The notes under the pieces are model-generated. The model saw only the letters and a list, made by a program, of their open reading frames with translations. It searched no databases and was not told the DNA's origin. A stretch of DNA of 64,000 bases from Magnolia sinica (lineage: Eukaryota; Streptophyta; Magnoliopsida; Magnoliales; Magnoliaceae), in the NCBI RefSeq assembly GCF_029962835.1, contig NC_080588.1, positions 48,281,001 through 48,345,000 of the forward strand, given 5' to 3'. A program made the translations under genes and the position numbers. Positions 44,531 through 57,897 of the stretch are shown here, piece after piece (position 1 is the first letter of the stretch; each line of letters starts with the position of its first letter).

Positions 44531-45114
44531 TTTATTTGTTAAAAATATGACATTGGAGCTCAATATCTTTTTCAACATAAGAAAACAGTCAGAGGATGTT
44601 AATGATATCCATGATATTAATTTGATAGACTCTTTCGTGGAAAATAGAGCACTCCTGACTCTATACTCTGATCCTTTAGAGACGTGCTTGGCCCACTCCC
44701 CTGATTTAAATGATGACATAATTAGGGAGATGGATACCTTGCTTGATGCTGTGTCGGTACTTGAAGTTAATCGGTGGAAGCCGCAATTTGAGAAATTGCC
44801 CCAAAACGATGTAATGCCTCTTTCATTGAGCCTCAAAGCACTGAAGCTTGACCTAAAACCTTTGCCAATTGATCTTAAATATGTTTACTTAGGTCAAGAT
44901 GAGACATACCCTGATGGTGATTTCTTCTCACCTTGAGAAAGAACAAGAGAGAGTGCTTATTTTCACTCTCATTGAGCATTAAGGAGCCCTTGGATGGTCG
45001 ATTGCGGACCTCAAGAGAATTGACCCTTTGATTTGTAGTCATCACATTCATCTTGAGGATAATGAGAAAACCTCCTAACAACCACAATGTTGATTAAATC
45101 CAAACATAAAGGAA

Positions 45115-45880
45115 GTGGTTAAGACTAAGGTAATTATGTTGTTGCATGTGGGTATCATCTACCCTATATTCAACAGTCAATGGGTAAGTCCAACTCAAGT
45201 GGTTCCTAAGAAGTCCGGAATCACCATCGTAGCCAATGTCGACAATGAACTTGTGCCAACTAGAGTCACTACCAATTGGAGAATGTGCATTGACTACAGA
45301 AAATTGAATATCATCATAAGGAAGGACCACTTCCCTTTGCCCTTCAATGATTAAATTTTGGAAAGGCTAGCTGGTCATTCTTACTACTACTTCCTTGATG
45401 AGTATTTATGCTATAATCAGATAGAGATAGCCCTTGAAGATCAAGAAAAAATAACATTCACATGCCACTTTGGCACCTTTGCTTACCAAAGGATGCCATT
45501 CAGACTATGTAATACCCTCGCCACTTTTTAGCGATGCATGTTGAGTATATTTTTTGTCATGGTAGGACAATATTTAGAGGTCTTCATAGAAGACTTCTCT
45601 TTCTTTGGTCCATCCTTCAACGAGTGTCTGGAAAATCTTAAACTTATGTTGAAGCGATGTGAAGAAAAGAATTTGCTTTTAAATTGGGAAAAGTGTCATT
45701 TTGTAGTTCTCAAGGGAACAGTGCTTGGATACATAATTTCGTCTAAGGGAATTGAGATAGTCAAGGCTAAAATAGATCTCATCTCTAACCTACCTCCACC
45801 TAACAACGTACGTGATGTGCATTCCTTCTTGGGACACTGGATTTTATAGATGATTCATAAAGGACTTTAACCACATCTCT
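45115..45880 (+). pseudogene. Athila B reverse transcriptase remnant
   Basis: WVSPTQVVPKKSGITIVANV, NWRMCIDYRKLNIIIRKDHF, then after a stop LERLAGHSYYYFLDEYLCYN, EKITFTCHFGTFAYQRMPF, LEVFIEDFSFFGPSF, KNLLLNWEKCHFVVLKGTVL and SSKGIEIVKAKIDLI. The first catalytic Asp (FLDEY) is retained. The FMDDF box reads FIEDF, so its first Asp is Glu. Confidence 0.9.
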
Positions 45881-45959
45881 CATCCTTTATATTATATCCT
45901 TCAAAAGGATATACCATAAAAGTAGATTGAACAATGCTAAGAAGCTTTCACTAAGCTTA

Positions 45960-46220
45960 AGGCTATGTTGACTACCGTACCTATCATGCAACCACTCAAC
46001 TGGAGCATTCCTTTTGAGATTATGTGCGATGTGTTTGATCGGATCCAATACCATCATTTACATCGATCATGCGGCGTTGAAGTACCTTCTTTTTAAGAAT
46101 GATGCTAAGCCCCGCTTGATAAGATGGATCCTTTTACTCCAACAATTCGACATATAAGTACGAGACAAAAAGGGAGTAGAGAATGTACTGGCTAACCATC
46201 TCTCTAGGCTTGATCTTCCT
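45960..46220 (+). pseudogene. Athila B RNase H remnant with internal deletion
   Basis: [11 protein letters not shown] joins directly, in a different frame, to [20 protein letters not shown]. Athila A has about 50 further codons between these points. The short sequence TTGATC at the junction is consistent with microhomology-mediated deletion near 46037. Confidence 0.85.
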
Positions 46221-46369
46221 GATTCCCTTGAGCTGACACCAATAAACAACATGTTCCCTAATGAACAATTGTTTAAACTCTCTTAATTACCTTGGTTTGT
46301 TGACATTATAAATTATCTTGCCACAAGTTTCACGTCGACATATTGGACTATGCAAGATAAGAAAAATTC

Positions 46370-47350
46370 TTCACTGAGGTACGTAAGTTTTTCTGAGATG
46401 ATCCTTATCTATTTAAATATTGCCCAGACTAAATTCTAAGGAGATGTGTGCCAGATAATGAACATTAGAGTGTTATCTCCTTTTATCATTCTCAGGCCTG
46501 TGGTGGTCACTTTTCTTCTAAAAGACCATGGCTAAAATTTTGTAGTGCGTCTTTTATTGGCCCATGATGTTTAGAGATACTCATGAGTTTTGCAAAGTTT
46601 GTGAGCGTTGTCAAAAATTGGGAGGATTGTCTTAACAAAATATGATGCCACTAAACCTAATTATTATCATTGAAGCATTTGATTGCTGGGGCATCGATTT
46701 CATGGGGCCATTCCCCAAATCCTTTGGATATAATTATATTTTATTGGCAGTAGACTGTGTCATTAAGTGGGTCGAAGTGATCCCGTGCCGGAATAATGAT
46801 CATAGAATGGTCATTTGATTTTTAAAAGAAAATATCATTTTTCAGTTTGAAACTCCTCGAACCATCATTAGTGATGGAGGTTCACACTTTTGTAATAGGC
46901 CATTCGAGAACTTAATGAAGAATATAGCATCTCGCACAAAATGAGCATTCCATACCACCCACAGACAAGCGGGTAAGCTAAGATTTCTAATAGGAAAATT
47001 AAGAAAATTTTGAAAAAAACAGTTAACCCTGACCATAAGGATTGGTCAATACGCTTAACCGACGCTTTATGGGCTTATCGTACAACTTTTAAGATCCCTA
47101 TTGGAATGTCTCCCTTTAGACTCGTCTATGAAAAGACTTGACACTTGCCTGTAGAGTTGGAACATAGAGTTTACTAGGCTATCAAAAATCTGAACTTTAA
47201 TTTGGACAACGCTGGCTCGCTGTGCAAACTTCAATTGAATGAACTCGAAGAAATTCAGAATGATATATACGAGAACTCGAGAATTTACAAGGACAGGAAG
47301 AAGGTGTTTTGTGATTGGAACATCCTTTAAAAATCATTCACATCTAGCAA
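46370..47350 (+). pseudogene. Athila B integrase remnant
   Basis: The zinc region has FYHSQACGGHF and CKVCERCQK (HHCC intact as read). The core has CWGIDFMGPFP (first D kept), ISDGGSHFCNRPF (second D kept) and [10 protein letters not shown], where the catalytic Glu is Lys as in Athila A. The C-terminal part ([23 protein letters not shown]) follows. Stops and frameshifts are scattered through it. Confidence 0.88.
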
Positions 47351-47823
47351 AAAGTCCTTATGTACAATTTTTGGTTACATCTTTTTTTGGATAAGCTTCG
47401 ATCTCATTGAACCGACCCTTTCACTGTTACTAATATCTATCCTCATGGGGCCATCGAGACAAAAAATCTAATGAATGACAATGTTTTTAAGGTATACAGA
47501 CATCGTCTAAATTCATTTGTTGAGAAGTTTGATTCAGGGGACATGTCCATGCCTCTAATTGATCCTGTGCACAAGGATTGACCTCCTAATCTGATGGAGG
47601 TATAGTTAAGTTTATTGCTTTTATAGGATTTAGGATTATGATAGTTTATTTTTCAATAAGTTTAGTTTTCATGCTAACCTATTTGCTTTTAAGAACTTTG
47701 GAAAAACTTCAATTCTACTTCTTCAGGTACTACCTTTCCATTACTTCTCCTTTCTTTTCATTATCTCATGTGCATTGTATGCTCATATCTTTTACATTGA
47801 AGACAATGTAGATTTTTGGTTGG

Positions 47824-50800
47824 TGTAATACCCAACCCGAGTTTATATGTGTGCATGTGTGCATGTGAGTATGCATTTCGTTCATCTTGGTCCTACGGTC
47901 CAATCGGTCGAATTCCAGCGACCGGCGACTTTTAGTTAGTGTTTGCGGTCTTCCTCGAGTTCGGTCATATTGACCTGACTCGGATCGGCCCGAGACCCAT
48001 GCCATCTTGTCTGTATCGGCGCCGCGGTTCCAACACCATGTCCCGTGTGTTAATCCAATATGTATATCTCAAGTTATGAGCATCGATCGATATGGACCAT
48101 TGATTGCATGATTGGTGGACCCCACCATGGTTTACACATTTTTCATGCCCATCATTTCACCCTAGATTGAGATTTCTAAGAAGGCTATTACCCTAAGCAT
48201 TGTTTATATCACCATAGGCCACCACATTGCCTAGGAGAGAGAGAACTCATCATTACAAGGCTTAAAAGTCTCTCTCTCTCTCTCTCTCTCTCTCCTTCCC
48301 TCTCATTTCTCTCTACGCCTTCATCTCTCCTCTCCCTAGCAAGCACCAAACGTTCCCTCTCCCCCATCTTCTACAACACCTTCTCCCTAAAATACCTCCT
48401 CATCTATCCCTTCTCACTTGATCTTAGCCTTTGATACATGTTGATTGGAGCCTTTAGATGATGGTGATGTAAGTTTCAAAGTTGATCTAGGTGGGTGCTT
48501 TCTTCATCAAGTAGATCCTTTCTCTTCTTCATATTGCTTTTTCTTCCTCATGTAGTCTCTTTCATCTCTCTCATTTGGATATGTAGGAACCACTAATTAA
48601 TGGTGGAGATCCTACGCAATCATCTAAATGTGGCCATAAGGCCCACATTGTACATGCATGTCCATGCATGGGATTCATCCCGTAATGGACCCCTTGCATG
48701 GGGATTTCCCCTATTTCTTTAGGTATGATGGGTCATCTAGACCCTTGCATGTGACTGGGATGGCATATCAACCATTTATCTCAAAGATCTAGGCCATGCA
48801 TCACAAGATTTATGTTGTACAATGTGTTTATATTGTTGTTTGTGGTTGTGATTATGTGAGGATGACTCAATAATGGCGGAGCCCTCCCTTGATGGCCGGA
48901 TGCTCTTCCTTCTCTTTCCTTCTCTTGTAAACTGATGACATTATGTGTGGTCCACTCAGTGGACCTGGATTGCCTAGAAAAGCCCAGTAAAGAAGGGACA
49001 TTTATACTCAACCTACACCATGGTTTGGATGCCCCTTTTTGCCACCTTAAATGTTCATGCAAGAGTGGAAATTTGGGGGTTTGTTCTGTACAATTGTGGG
49101 GCCCACTAGGGTGGGCCATTGCATCCAATTTATGGGCCAATCCCTTCCTTAATAGGCCCATACATTTATTTTATTCCATGCATATATTGTTGTCCAGAAA
49201 TTTTTGGGCAGATTTTTGTTGAACTTTGGGCTTGAATTTGGGACTGATCTGGGGACCTTTTGTACCTATCAAATATGTATTTTTGAAATGTGGGGATCTC
49301 ATCTTGATGTCCCCCAAATTTTAGCCATATCTGACCCCTATTGAGGCCCTAAAGGTGTGGCCCAAGTGAGGTGGTTAGCCTAAAATTTCTGGACTATTTC
49401 CAACAACTTATCAGAGTAAAAATCCTTAATTATAAAATAATTTTTCCACTGGTGGGCCACATCCATGGACCCTACATTGTAGTACATATATGAGGGGACC
49501 TAAAACCTATTTTTCACAAATTTTTTGAGGCCATTGATCCACCCCATTGGAGGCTCAGATCAGGGTCTATCAAATTTCTGTACTTAGCAGATTTTCTAGA
49601 CAGTTTGAATTCCTTAAATTAATTAAAATATTTTTATAAATCCTAAAATTGTGAAATTTTCCAAAGGTGTGTCCCACCCATGGTAGGACCTACCTGCAAA
49701 TTTTTAGGGCCAACAGATCCCTGTGCCAATCGTGGTGCGGGATAGACCGGCCCACTAGGATGGGACGCCCAAGCTAGGGTATCTAGCCATGGTTGGCCGT
49801 GCACCCCTCCTTGTGGACTCACCATTGATGTATTTTTATCCCCACTGTCCATCCATTTATAGTCAATGTGGGTCATGGCCATCTCCCTTAATGACATCCA
49901 TTTTTAGGACCCATTTGGATGAGTTTTGGGCCAATTGCCTAGGCCCATAGGTCCGTCTACCCTTGGGACGCCCAGGCCCATTGGACCAGTACTGGACTTT
50001 CGTTCCAGCAGTATGGTCCACTTATTTTATGTGTGTAATCTAGTCCTCCCACCTGGTGGGACCCACAGAGATATATGTGGGCCACCAGGGAACATATGCC
50101 TAATTTATATTATTTATTGTTGGGCTCCAGCAGGCCCAAAAATAGGTGGGTTGGAAATTCAGCAATGGGCCCACACTGGCTACCCCTAATAGCCTGTTTT
50201 GGGGCAGCATGGCCCACCAGATTAAGGATGGATTATGCACATAAGATTGTCATTCTCTGAAATATCTTTGGGCTTCATTCATGTTTACTTAGAGGCCCAC
50301 TTCAATTGGATTTTATTTTGGATCTATGTTCATAGTTTTGGTTGGACTTTGTAGGCCCATTTATCTTAGAATCTTCTAGTTAGGTCCCTTGACCTTTGGG
50401 CTGATATCTCACTACTTATTGTGATGGTTTTTAGGGCCATAATGTGCAAGTATTTGGGCCCTTGGTTGTCTACCAAATAACCTTGTACTTGGGCCAAGTT
50501 GTGAGGACTAACTCACTTGGATAAAGCATAGAAATTGCTATATGATTGGATTATCGGGTTGCCCACTAGGCCGACCACAATATGTGGCTTTGTGAGCTAT
50601 ATGGTTGGGCTTAAACCTTGCTTGAGGGCCCACCATATTTCCCATGAGTTGGGCTTTGAGTATAGCCCACTAGGCCATGGATTACCTTAGGCCCTAGGCC
50701 TTACTTCATATTTGAGTAGTAGCGGGCTGCCCTCTTAGGATCCAGCTGAGGTTAGATGTCCTCCTTGGTGGCCTTAAGATAAGCCCATGGGGCTGTTATA

Positions 50801-52243
50801 GGTGGTTGAAGGTCCACCTTAGACCCTTGATAGGACCGCTTATTCCTTTAGGCTTATACATGACCCTTCTTTGCCTTGCGGGCTACCCCAAAGTATTAGG
50901 CCCCCACTAGAGGTTTGTTCCTTAGATTAATTGTTTAAGCACCTAAACTTGATTCCCTCCTTGGGAAGGAGGAGTATGTTTTAAGTCATCATCGCCGTAT
51001 GACACACCCTCATGACCCATATGCATCATTGAGTGATTGGATTGCATTTGTGTGTGGGCATTGGGTTGATATGATAGAGGGATGGAGTTCCCCTCTTGTG
51101 CACATTAAGTGTTTGGAGCTAGTGCATGATTGGTATGCGTGACTCATGCATCTGACATCGTATCTCATGGACATTATTGCCCTTGCTTCATCAGGGCCTT
51201 GCCTCCACTGGTATATTCATGGATGGATGTATGTGGACACCAGAAATATATTATTTGAGCTTTCAGGGTGCATAAGATATCCGTGGGTGAAAGCCCCTAA
51301 GCCTTTAAGGTACTTAGAAAATGCCTCAATGCCGTGACCAAGTGGAAATCATGAGCGCCCGTGTGCTTTACACTGTTAGGCCGCGTCTCCCATTGTCGTG
51401 TAGTCGGTTGAGATGAGATGTGGCCTTATCCGCCTGAGTGAGATGGCATGGCTAGGCTTAGTCTGACCAGCTCGTGAATGGGTCTGCTACCATTGAGCCT
51501 TGCTAGTGATTGGCTATACACATCCAGGTAGTCTGGTCTCTTACGCTCGTTGACTGTGTGGTCTTGACAGCGGTAGTCATCCTATAGTGTATCAGACCCC
51601 AGTGATATTCTTTATGATGGAACTGTATTAGATATGTGGTCTGGTTATAAGCATTGGCATCACTTCGCATTGCAGTGGTGTCGGTTGTATAAGCCTTATT
51701 GCATTGCCATATCCTTATTATGGCTTCCTTCATTCATGTCTTAACCTTGGTAAGGCTAGTGCTATTGACATTGATCATGTTTCCCTTCTATATCTCCTAT
51801 TATTCTTTTGTGCACCATTGTCACATACTTTCACCACCCTTTGAGCTTTCTATAAACTTATACACGATTGATGCGTGCAAGAGATCCTAGGTGGGTATCG
51901 TAGTGGCAGAGGTTGGATACGAGTTGAGTCAAGGACCAGTGTTATAAATCTTCTTTCCTTCTTCTTTTGTTATCAGATGTATTTCCTTTCAGCCTTGTAC
52001 TTGAAAAGTTCAAATTCATAGTGGATTTTACATTGTGTGCCTTTGTTATTTCTGAGATTTACTTATACTAATCTTGGGTATGTTCGTATTGGAATGGATA
52101 TATGGTTACAAAAATCCTCCTTGTAGGATCCCAAGATCGGAACCTGCCACAGGAGCCGAGAATAGGGTACTATGGAGGGTGTTATGGCCAGAACCGGCCA
52201 TCGGGTTCCTTGTGAATCCGGTTACCGAGTCTGGGGAGTGACA
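47824..52243 (+). mobile_element. Giant solo LTR (4,420 bp) inserted in Athila B
   Basis: Begins TGTAATACCCAACCCGAG and ends CTGGGGAGTGACA. A perfect 5-bp TSD GTTGG flanks it (47819-47823; 52244-52248). The empty site is visible at the same place in Athila A (about 32921). It has TG...CA ends, no internal direct repeat, no primer site, no polypurine tract and no long reading frame, which fits a solo LTR better than a complete element. TGTAATACCC-type ends are typical of chromovirus (Tekay/Del-like) LTRs, which can be several kb long. A (TC)13 run lies at 48269-48294. A second copy lies in reverse at 56021-60822. Confidence 0.8.
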
Positions 52244-52248
52244 GTTGG

Positions 52249-53131
52249 GGGGTGTAGATTAGGTAAACTAATTAGTGTTTTCTTAGTCTTTGAGAATTTT
52301 TTTTTGAAAAATTTCAATTTCTCAAGTAAAAGAACTATTTGGAAAACAAATGTTCGAGTAATTAAGAGTACCTTAAAGTATGATGACTAGATAAAGTTTG
52401 CATTTTGAATTGTTGGAATTTGATCAACTGAGTAGACTACCACTTAAGTTCTCTCATATAATTGATTAAGAAGAGGTTTGAATATCATTTTGATCTAAAC
52501 CACAAGACACATTCAATCTATGTTCTATGAATTATGCTAGAATTTTTTATTGGTAGTATGTGAATCATTGATAGATGTTGAGAATTGAGTCTGGAGAATT
52601 TCATCCACCTTAAAAAGATGAAAAGAACCAGTTAAAAAAATAGAGAGATTAATAAAAAGGTCATATATGATGAAAATATTGGAAAAGAATGAAGAATGAA
52701 AAGACTGAAAAGAATGAATAAATAAAAGGGACCGTCGATATAAAATCAAAAACTAGAAAAAAAAAGAAGAGAAAAGGGGATGAGTTCAGAATTTGTACTT
52801 GACTATTCAATCAATCTTGAGGTGATGAGCATGGCTAACATTATGAAACGATAATAGATTTATGGAAAGTAAGTTGAAATTCACCAAGCACATTGAAAAA
52901 CTTGATTTATGAACTTATGCTCTTTAGTAATTGATAAAGAACCTATTTGATTGATTGTTTGTGTGATTCGGCTCTAGGTTTTCAATTGTTCACTCTTGCC
53001 TCTGTGGATTGTACTCATTCATACTTGATTGTACAAAAGATTTTTTTGCTGAAAGTGATCTGAATGTTGAGAATTGAGAATTCTTTCACGCATATTTTGC
53101 TCGGGACTAACAAAATGCTAGTTGGGGTGTG
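52249..53131 (+). other. Athila B post-integrase region and 3' polypurine tract
   Basis: Starts with the G-rich tract GTTGGGGGGTGTAG (its first five bases are the TSD of the giant LTR), continues as about 870 bp of A-rich non-coding DNA parallel to Athila A, and ends in GCTAGTTGGGGTGTG directly before the 3' LTR. Confidence 0.7.
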
Positions 53132-54600
53132 TGTTGAGTGTCAAATATTACATATTTCCCCTATTTATATCTTAGTTTTATAAACATGATAATTCTTAAT
53201 GGGTATATTTTATACATGTTTGTATTGCAAGGTGAATCTAGGAGCTTGGATTGAAAAGAATGTTAAAAGCATGGATTTACTGCTCAAGAATCACTAAGGA
53301 AAAAGATGGATCTTAGGATACCAAAAATGAAGAATTTTCATGCCAAAATCCAAGGAAACTAAGCACAAAGGATAAAGAAAAGACCGGAGAAGATTATTTA
53401 ATCTGCAGCAGAAAATAGATAGGTTCGGTCCGACCAAAATCGCACGAAATAGTCCAGCAACCAACGATGAAATTCAGAGCTAATTCGATTTGACTGAAGG
53501 ATAATTCAGTTCGACCGAACCTAAGTTTGGTTCAACTGAAGGAATGATTCTGTGCGATCGAAAGTGCACAAAAAGCTTCGGCAAAGAATGATAAATTTTG
53601 GAGTTAATTCAGTTCGACCGAGGATTAATTCGATCTAACCAAAACTTAAGTTCAGTCCGATCGAACCCAAGCTTGGTGTGACCAAAATCGGGCAACTGCT
53701 GAAATAGAATCCTATCATAATTCAAACTCAACTTCAGTTTAACCGATGCGTAATGCAACTACATAAATTTGAGGCAGTTTCAAAGTCAGTTTGCCGAAAT
53801 TCGAAGGCGGTGCGAAAGATAGTGTTTCACGACTCTAAATAAGAGTCCCTAGGATGTTCTAAAGCATCTTCTAGGATTCAAGGAGTGGAGCCAAAGGGTG
53901 GAGCAGCCTCCCAAGATTTTTTCCTATTCCTTAGTTTATTTTCATGTTTTGTTTAAGAGTTTTTAGTTCAATCATGTCTATGGTTAACTAAACCTCTTAG
54001 CTAGAGCTAAAAGGTGAAGCTTGTAGCGTGTTGGGATGTTTATTTTACTTTGATTATTGTTTATGTTTAACTTCATTGATTTTTAGTTTGAATTTAAGGA
54101 ATATTTTTAGTTTTGTTTGGTTTATTGTGACTCAAATTACAATAGCTTTGAATATCTTTTTTTTTTTCATTATAAGATTGTGAGATCGGTAAATCCTATT
54201 GTTCACCATCGTCTTCTGGGCATGGTAGGATGATGGAATCTCTTCCAGTCGTCACAATACTTCTTCATGTGTAAACTACTTTAATGTAAAGTTCAGATTG
54301 TGCTTCAAGTATTTTATCTTTCGACTGGATAGGTTAGGACTTCGATTCCAGTTGTGTTTATTGAATTAAACAAGATAGCATCCTGATAACTATAAGTGGA
54401 TCCTTGGCGCTCAAGTTCCCTTTTGATATTTGATAAATCCTTCACAATTACTCTTATTTATTCCATATTTAGGTTTAGATCTTATTCTAGTTCTACTCTT
54501 AGTTAGTTTCAGAATACGTACGAGTTTAGTCCCTATGGATTCGACCTCAATCTCACCGAGTTAATACTACATCGTAACCCTACACTCGAGGTTGTGAATA
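53132..54600 (+). repeat. 3' LTR of Athila B (1,469 bp)
   Basis: Starts TGTTGAGTGTCAAATATTAC and ends GAGGTTGTGAATA (CA changed to TA). Palindrome array at about 53420-53750, more decayed than in Athila A. No mosaic block. Confidence 0.9.
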
Positions 54601-54605
54601 GGTCC

Positions 54606-55491
54606 AATCACAAGGATTACAATGGATGCAACATATTAAGTAACTAGTCTACATAAGAAAGTGTACATGTGTGTGAGATGTGTTAACTATCAACTCCTAA
54701 CATTCATCTAATCATGCATACATATAATCCATCAATCAATCATATAAGCATTATTAAAAAGTGCTTAAATGACAATCCCAAATATAAGCATGTATAGTGG
54801 TTCAATTTCCCTACTCCACTCCTGACAGATGCACTCAACTCATAAGTGTACCAGATTGTACTGTCAATGGTTTTAAATTAGGTTCACTTCTAACTTTTAC
54901 AACCTTATAAAAGGACCATGGTCATACACAAGGACCTATCTAGCATTCACTCCCGCCAAAGTCTCCCGCAAGGGGCTTTAGTTTGTTTGTTATTGGCTAA
55001 CAAGCAATTACGGTCCTAGTTCGATGAAATATGTTTTCTCTTACCGGAGGCCCCCACGAAGACTAACACATATATACTCGTGTTTGGTGAATTTGACCCT
55101 ACACAAGAGCTTAGGTCCTACATAAGAATCTATTGAGTTTGGGTTACAAACTCTTACCCTCAATCCTACATAAGGAAAGAGAATATAGACTCAAACATGA
55201 TGCTTACTTCTCGAATTGAGCCCCTTTAATGAGCTGTCTCAGGTTGCTTTATCAATGCTCTCTCATGCTTTAATCAGCTCCCATTTTGCTCCCTTGATCA
55301 TTGATGTCGATGCTTTGCTAAGGCTTCAGTTCTAAGATCAAACACCTTACATGCACTAATCTATTGAGGTGACCAAAGTGATGGGAGTTGGGTAAAATCT
55401 CCTACTACTAATGGGAAATTGAATTCCTAGGGGATTCTCCTTGATGAACACTACATAGGTTGATAAACACTAGGATTTGTCAATAAAATCA
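54606..55491 (-). mobile_element. SIRE-like copia 5' LTR, segment 2 of 4
   Basis: Continues directly from the TSD of Athila B (AATCACAAGGATTACAATGG...) to the Tourist-like MITE. No coding sequence. Its assignment rests on the TSD joining it to 40093. Confidence 0.65.
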
Positions 55492-55904
55492 GGGCCTGTT
55501 TGGCCGGGTGGATTGGAAGGGATTGAATGGTACTAGGGTGGATGACATGGATTTCAAGGTAATGATGGTGTTATCAGTGGATTGTCTTAAGATCCATGGG
55601 ATTGCTATATCCCGGGATTGCTATATCGAGTCTGTTTGGCACGCCAGGCTAATCCCAGGATTAAACCTTCCCATCCCTTCCAATCTCTCGAACCAAACAC
55701 GTCTCAGGCAAATTTGAACGAATTAAGGTGGTTTGGATGGGATTTAAAGGTAATGATGGTGTTGCCAGTGGATTGTCTTAAGATCCATGGGATTGCTATA
55801 TCCCAGGATCAGATTACCTGGTTTGTTTGGCATGCTCGGCCAATCTCGGGATTTAACTTCCAATCCCTTCCAATACCATCGAATCCCACAGGCCAAACGG
55901 GCCC
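55492..55904. mobile_element. Tourist-like MITE, internally duplicated, 413 bp
   Basis: Ends are GGGCCTGTTTGGCC and the inverse GGCCAAACGGGCCC, the terminal pattern of PIF/Harbinger (Tourist) MITEs. The flanks TCA and TTA fit a 3-bp TSD with one change. A block beginning AAGGTAATGATGGTGTT (55556 and 55747) and including CAGTGGATTGTCTTAAGATC is present twice, so the element looks like an internal dimer. Confidence 0.8.
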
Positions 55905-56020
55905 TTAGTGTCTAAACTTGATGAACACTCTTGAGATCATGATTTTTTTTAGTGGAGTATGGAATGCTCATTAGAGAGAACAATCACTAAGAAGAAAGCA
56001 TTAATCTCAATGAGGTAGAG
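55905..56020 (-). mobile_element. SIRE-like copia 5' LTR, segment 3 of 4
   Basis: Short stretch between the MITE and the reverse giant LTR, ending in its TSD TAGAG (56016-56020). Confidence 0.55.
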
Positions 56021-57737
56021 AGTCATGCCCCAAACTCAGAAAATGGGCTCACAAAATTTTCGATCGCCGAATCTGGCGCCGAAAGCCTCCATAGTGCCCT
56101 ATTCTCGGATCCCGGCACTCACGTGCCCGATTCCGATCTTGGGATCCTACAAGGAGGATTTTCAGTATGATTTTCTTTTGTAATGGAGTATAATCACAAG
56201 CATAACCAAGTCACAAAATAACATCACCACATATCCACTATATCAAAACTTTAAGTACAATGCAGAAAGGAAAATACAGGGTGATCAAAAACTCCAAAAT
56301 GATCTGATGTGCACTCTTGTTGCGATGTGGCTCCATACGGGATACAAATTTACTCGTATAACGGTGCTTTTTGCGTGGGTTGTGACTGGTTATCGACAAA
56401 TAACAAAACAAATAATTTTTTTTTAGTTTTTTGGTTGAGTGATTCAATGCCACCTACATGCAACGGTCGTGCATAAGCTTATAAAAGCTTAGAGGATGGT
56501 GTAAGTGTGTGCGCAAGGTAAGCTCCAAGTGTATAATATCAGAGTAATGCAAAAATATGCAGTAAGTCCATGAATGCTATCAGCTGTACCAAAGCTATAT
56601 GATGCAAGGCATGAATGCTATCGGCCATACCAAGGCTATGCGATGCGAGGCCTATGTAGCCAAATATCATATGTGAGATGTAAAGCAAGCATGCCAGTCC
56701 TCATCAAGTACACATATCAGTATAGTTCCTCCCTGGATATCACCGGGGTATAATACACTTCACACTGATTGCCTCCTCCCTAGCTGCACAACCAAGCAAG
56801 TGGAAGAGACCACATTATTCGCTTGACTAGTAGTCTGTAAATACCTACCCTGCTCATCGATAGTGGATTCATTTGCGAGCTGGTGAAACTCATCCTAACT
56901 TATAGCCCCCTCACTCGGTAGATAAGGCCACACCCCCTTTTAACCGACCACGACACGGTGAGAGACGCGGCCTACTGGTATTCGGCATTTGGGCGCTCGT
57001 ATATCCACTCGGTTTAGACATTGGAGCATCTCCTGGTATCAAAAAGGTTTTGAAATTTTCACCCAAGGACATCCTAGTGCCCACAATGCTAGAGCCAATA
57101 TTTTCGGTATCCGATACGACCATCCACGATGTGCCTATGGAGGCCACGGCTAAGGCGTGCAGTGATCACGTCACACAATACGAAATGCTTGAGTCACACC
57201 GTCAGTCATGCAACAATCTTGTGTGTACCGCGCGATCATGTGGGGCACTCCGTCTTATAAGGAGTCCCGTAAATGTCTCAGCCCAACGGCTTATGGTATG
57301 ATCAAACATTCCTCATATTAAGCATACATATGATGCGTATGGGTATGAATCATGGAGTTATACTAAGCATGTTATAAAGTGATGAATTATCAACAAGTAT
57401 GAGTTTCTCAATGAGCCCTAAGGAGAGTTACAATGCGGACATTTAACCAACATTGTACTTACAATGTGGACATTAAACCATCATTGCTCCCAAGGCATAG
57501 CCCATCGTAAAGGTCAACACATAAACTACGGTAGAATCACATTCAATGGGCCTTATGTACATCCCATTGGGCCTTGACCCACGAACCTCCAATACATCAA
57601 ACGGGCCTCATAACTTGGGCCTCATATATATCAAGGTGGGCCTCAACAACAGGCCACAAATACATCAAGATGGGCCTAATCACATGGGCCTCATACCAAG
57701 GTGGGCCTCAATAGATGGCCACAAGTACATCAATATG

Positions 57738-57742
<5 letters not shown>

Positions 57743-57821
<79 letters not shown>
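57743..57821. repeat. (TA)39 microsatellite
   Basis: 79 bp of uninterrupted TA, producing spurious isoleucine/tyrosine frames. Confidence 0.98.
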
Positions 57822-57823
<2 letters not shown>

Positions 57824-57897
57824 TATCAAAAGACCAACTGGACTGCACTTCAAATAATGGTGGTGAGAATGATTTTTACCATTTAAAACTTTTGAGG

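Larger units (their letters stand above)
40094..54600 (+). mobile_element. Athila B: Ty3/gypsy retrotransposon, near full length, inactive
   Basis: A 14.5-kb element (about 10.1 kb without its insertion) with LTRs, tRNA-Asp primer site and gag-protease-RT-RNase H-integrase order like Athila A. A perfect 5-bp TSD GGTCC flanks it (40089-40093; 54601-54605). It carries a 4.4-kb element inside (47824-52243). The 5' LTR is longer than the 3' LTR because it is mosaic. About 155 bp of RNase H are deleted, and stops occur in all domains. Confidence 0.92.

Noticed and set aside
48781..50260. Several open frames of 60-126 codons as host genes
   Set aside because: They lie inside a 4.4-kb TSD-flanked repeat, conflict in frame and strand, and show no protein motifs.
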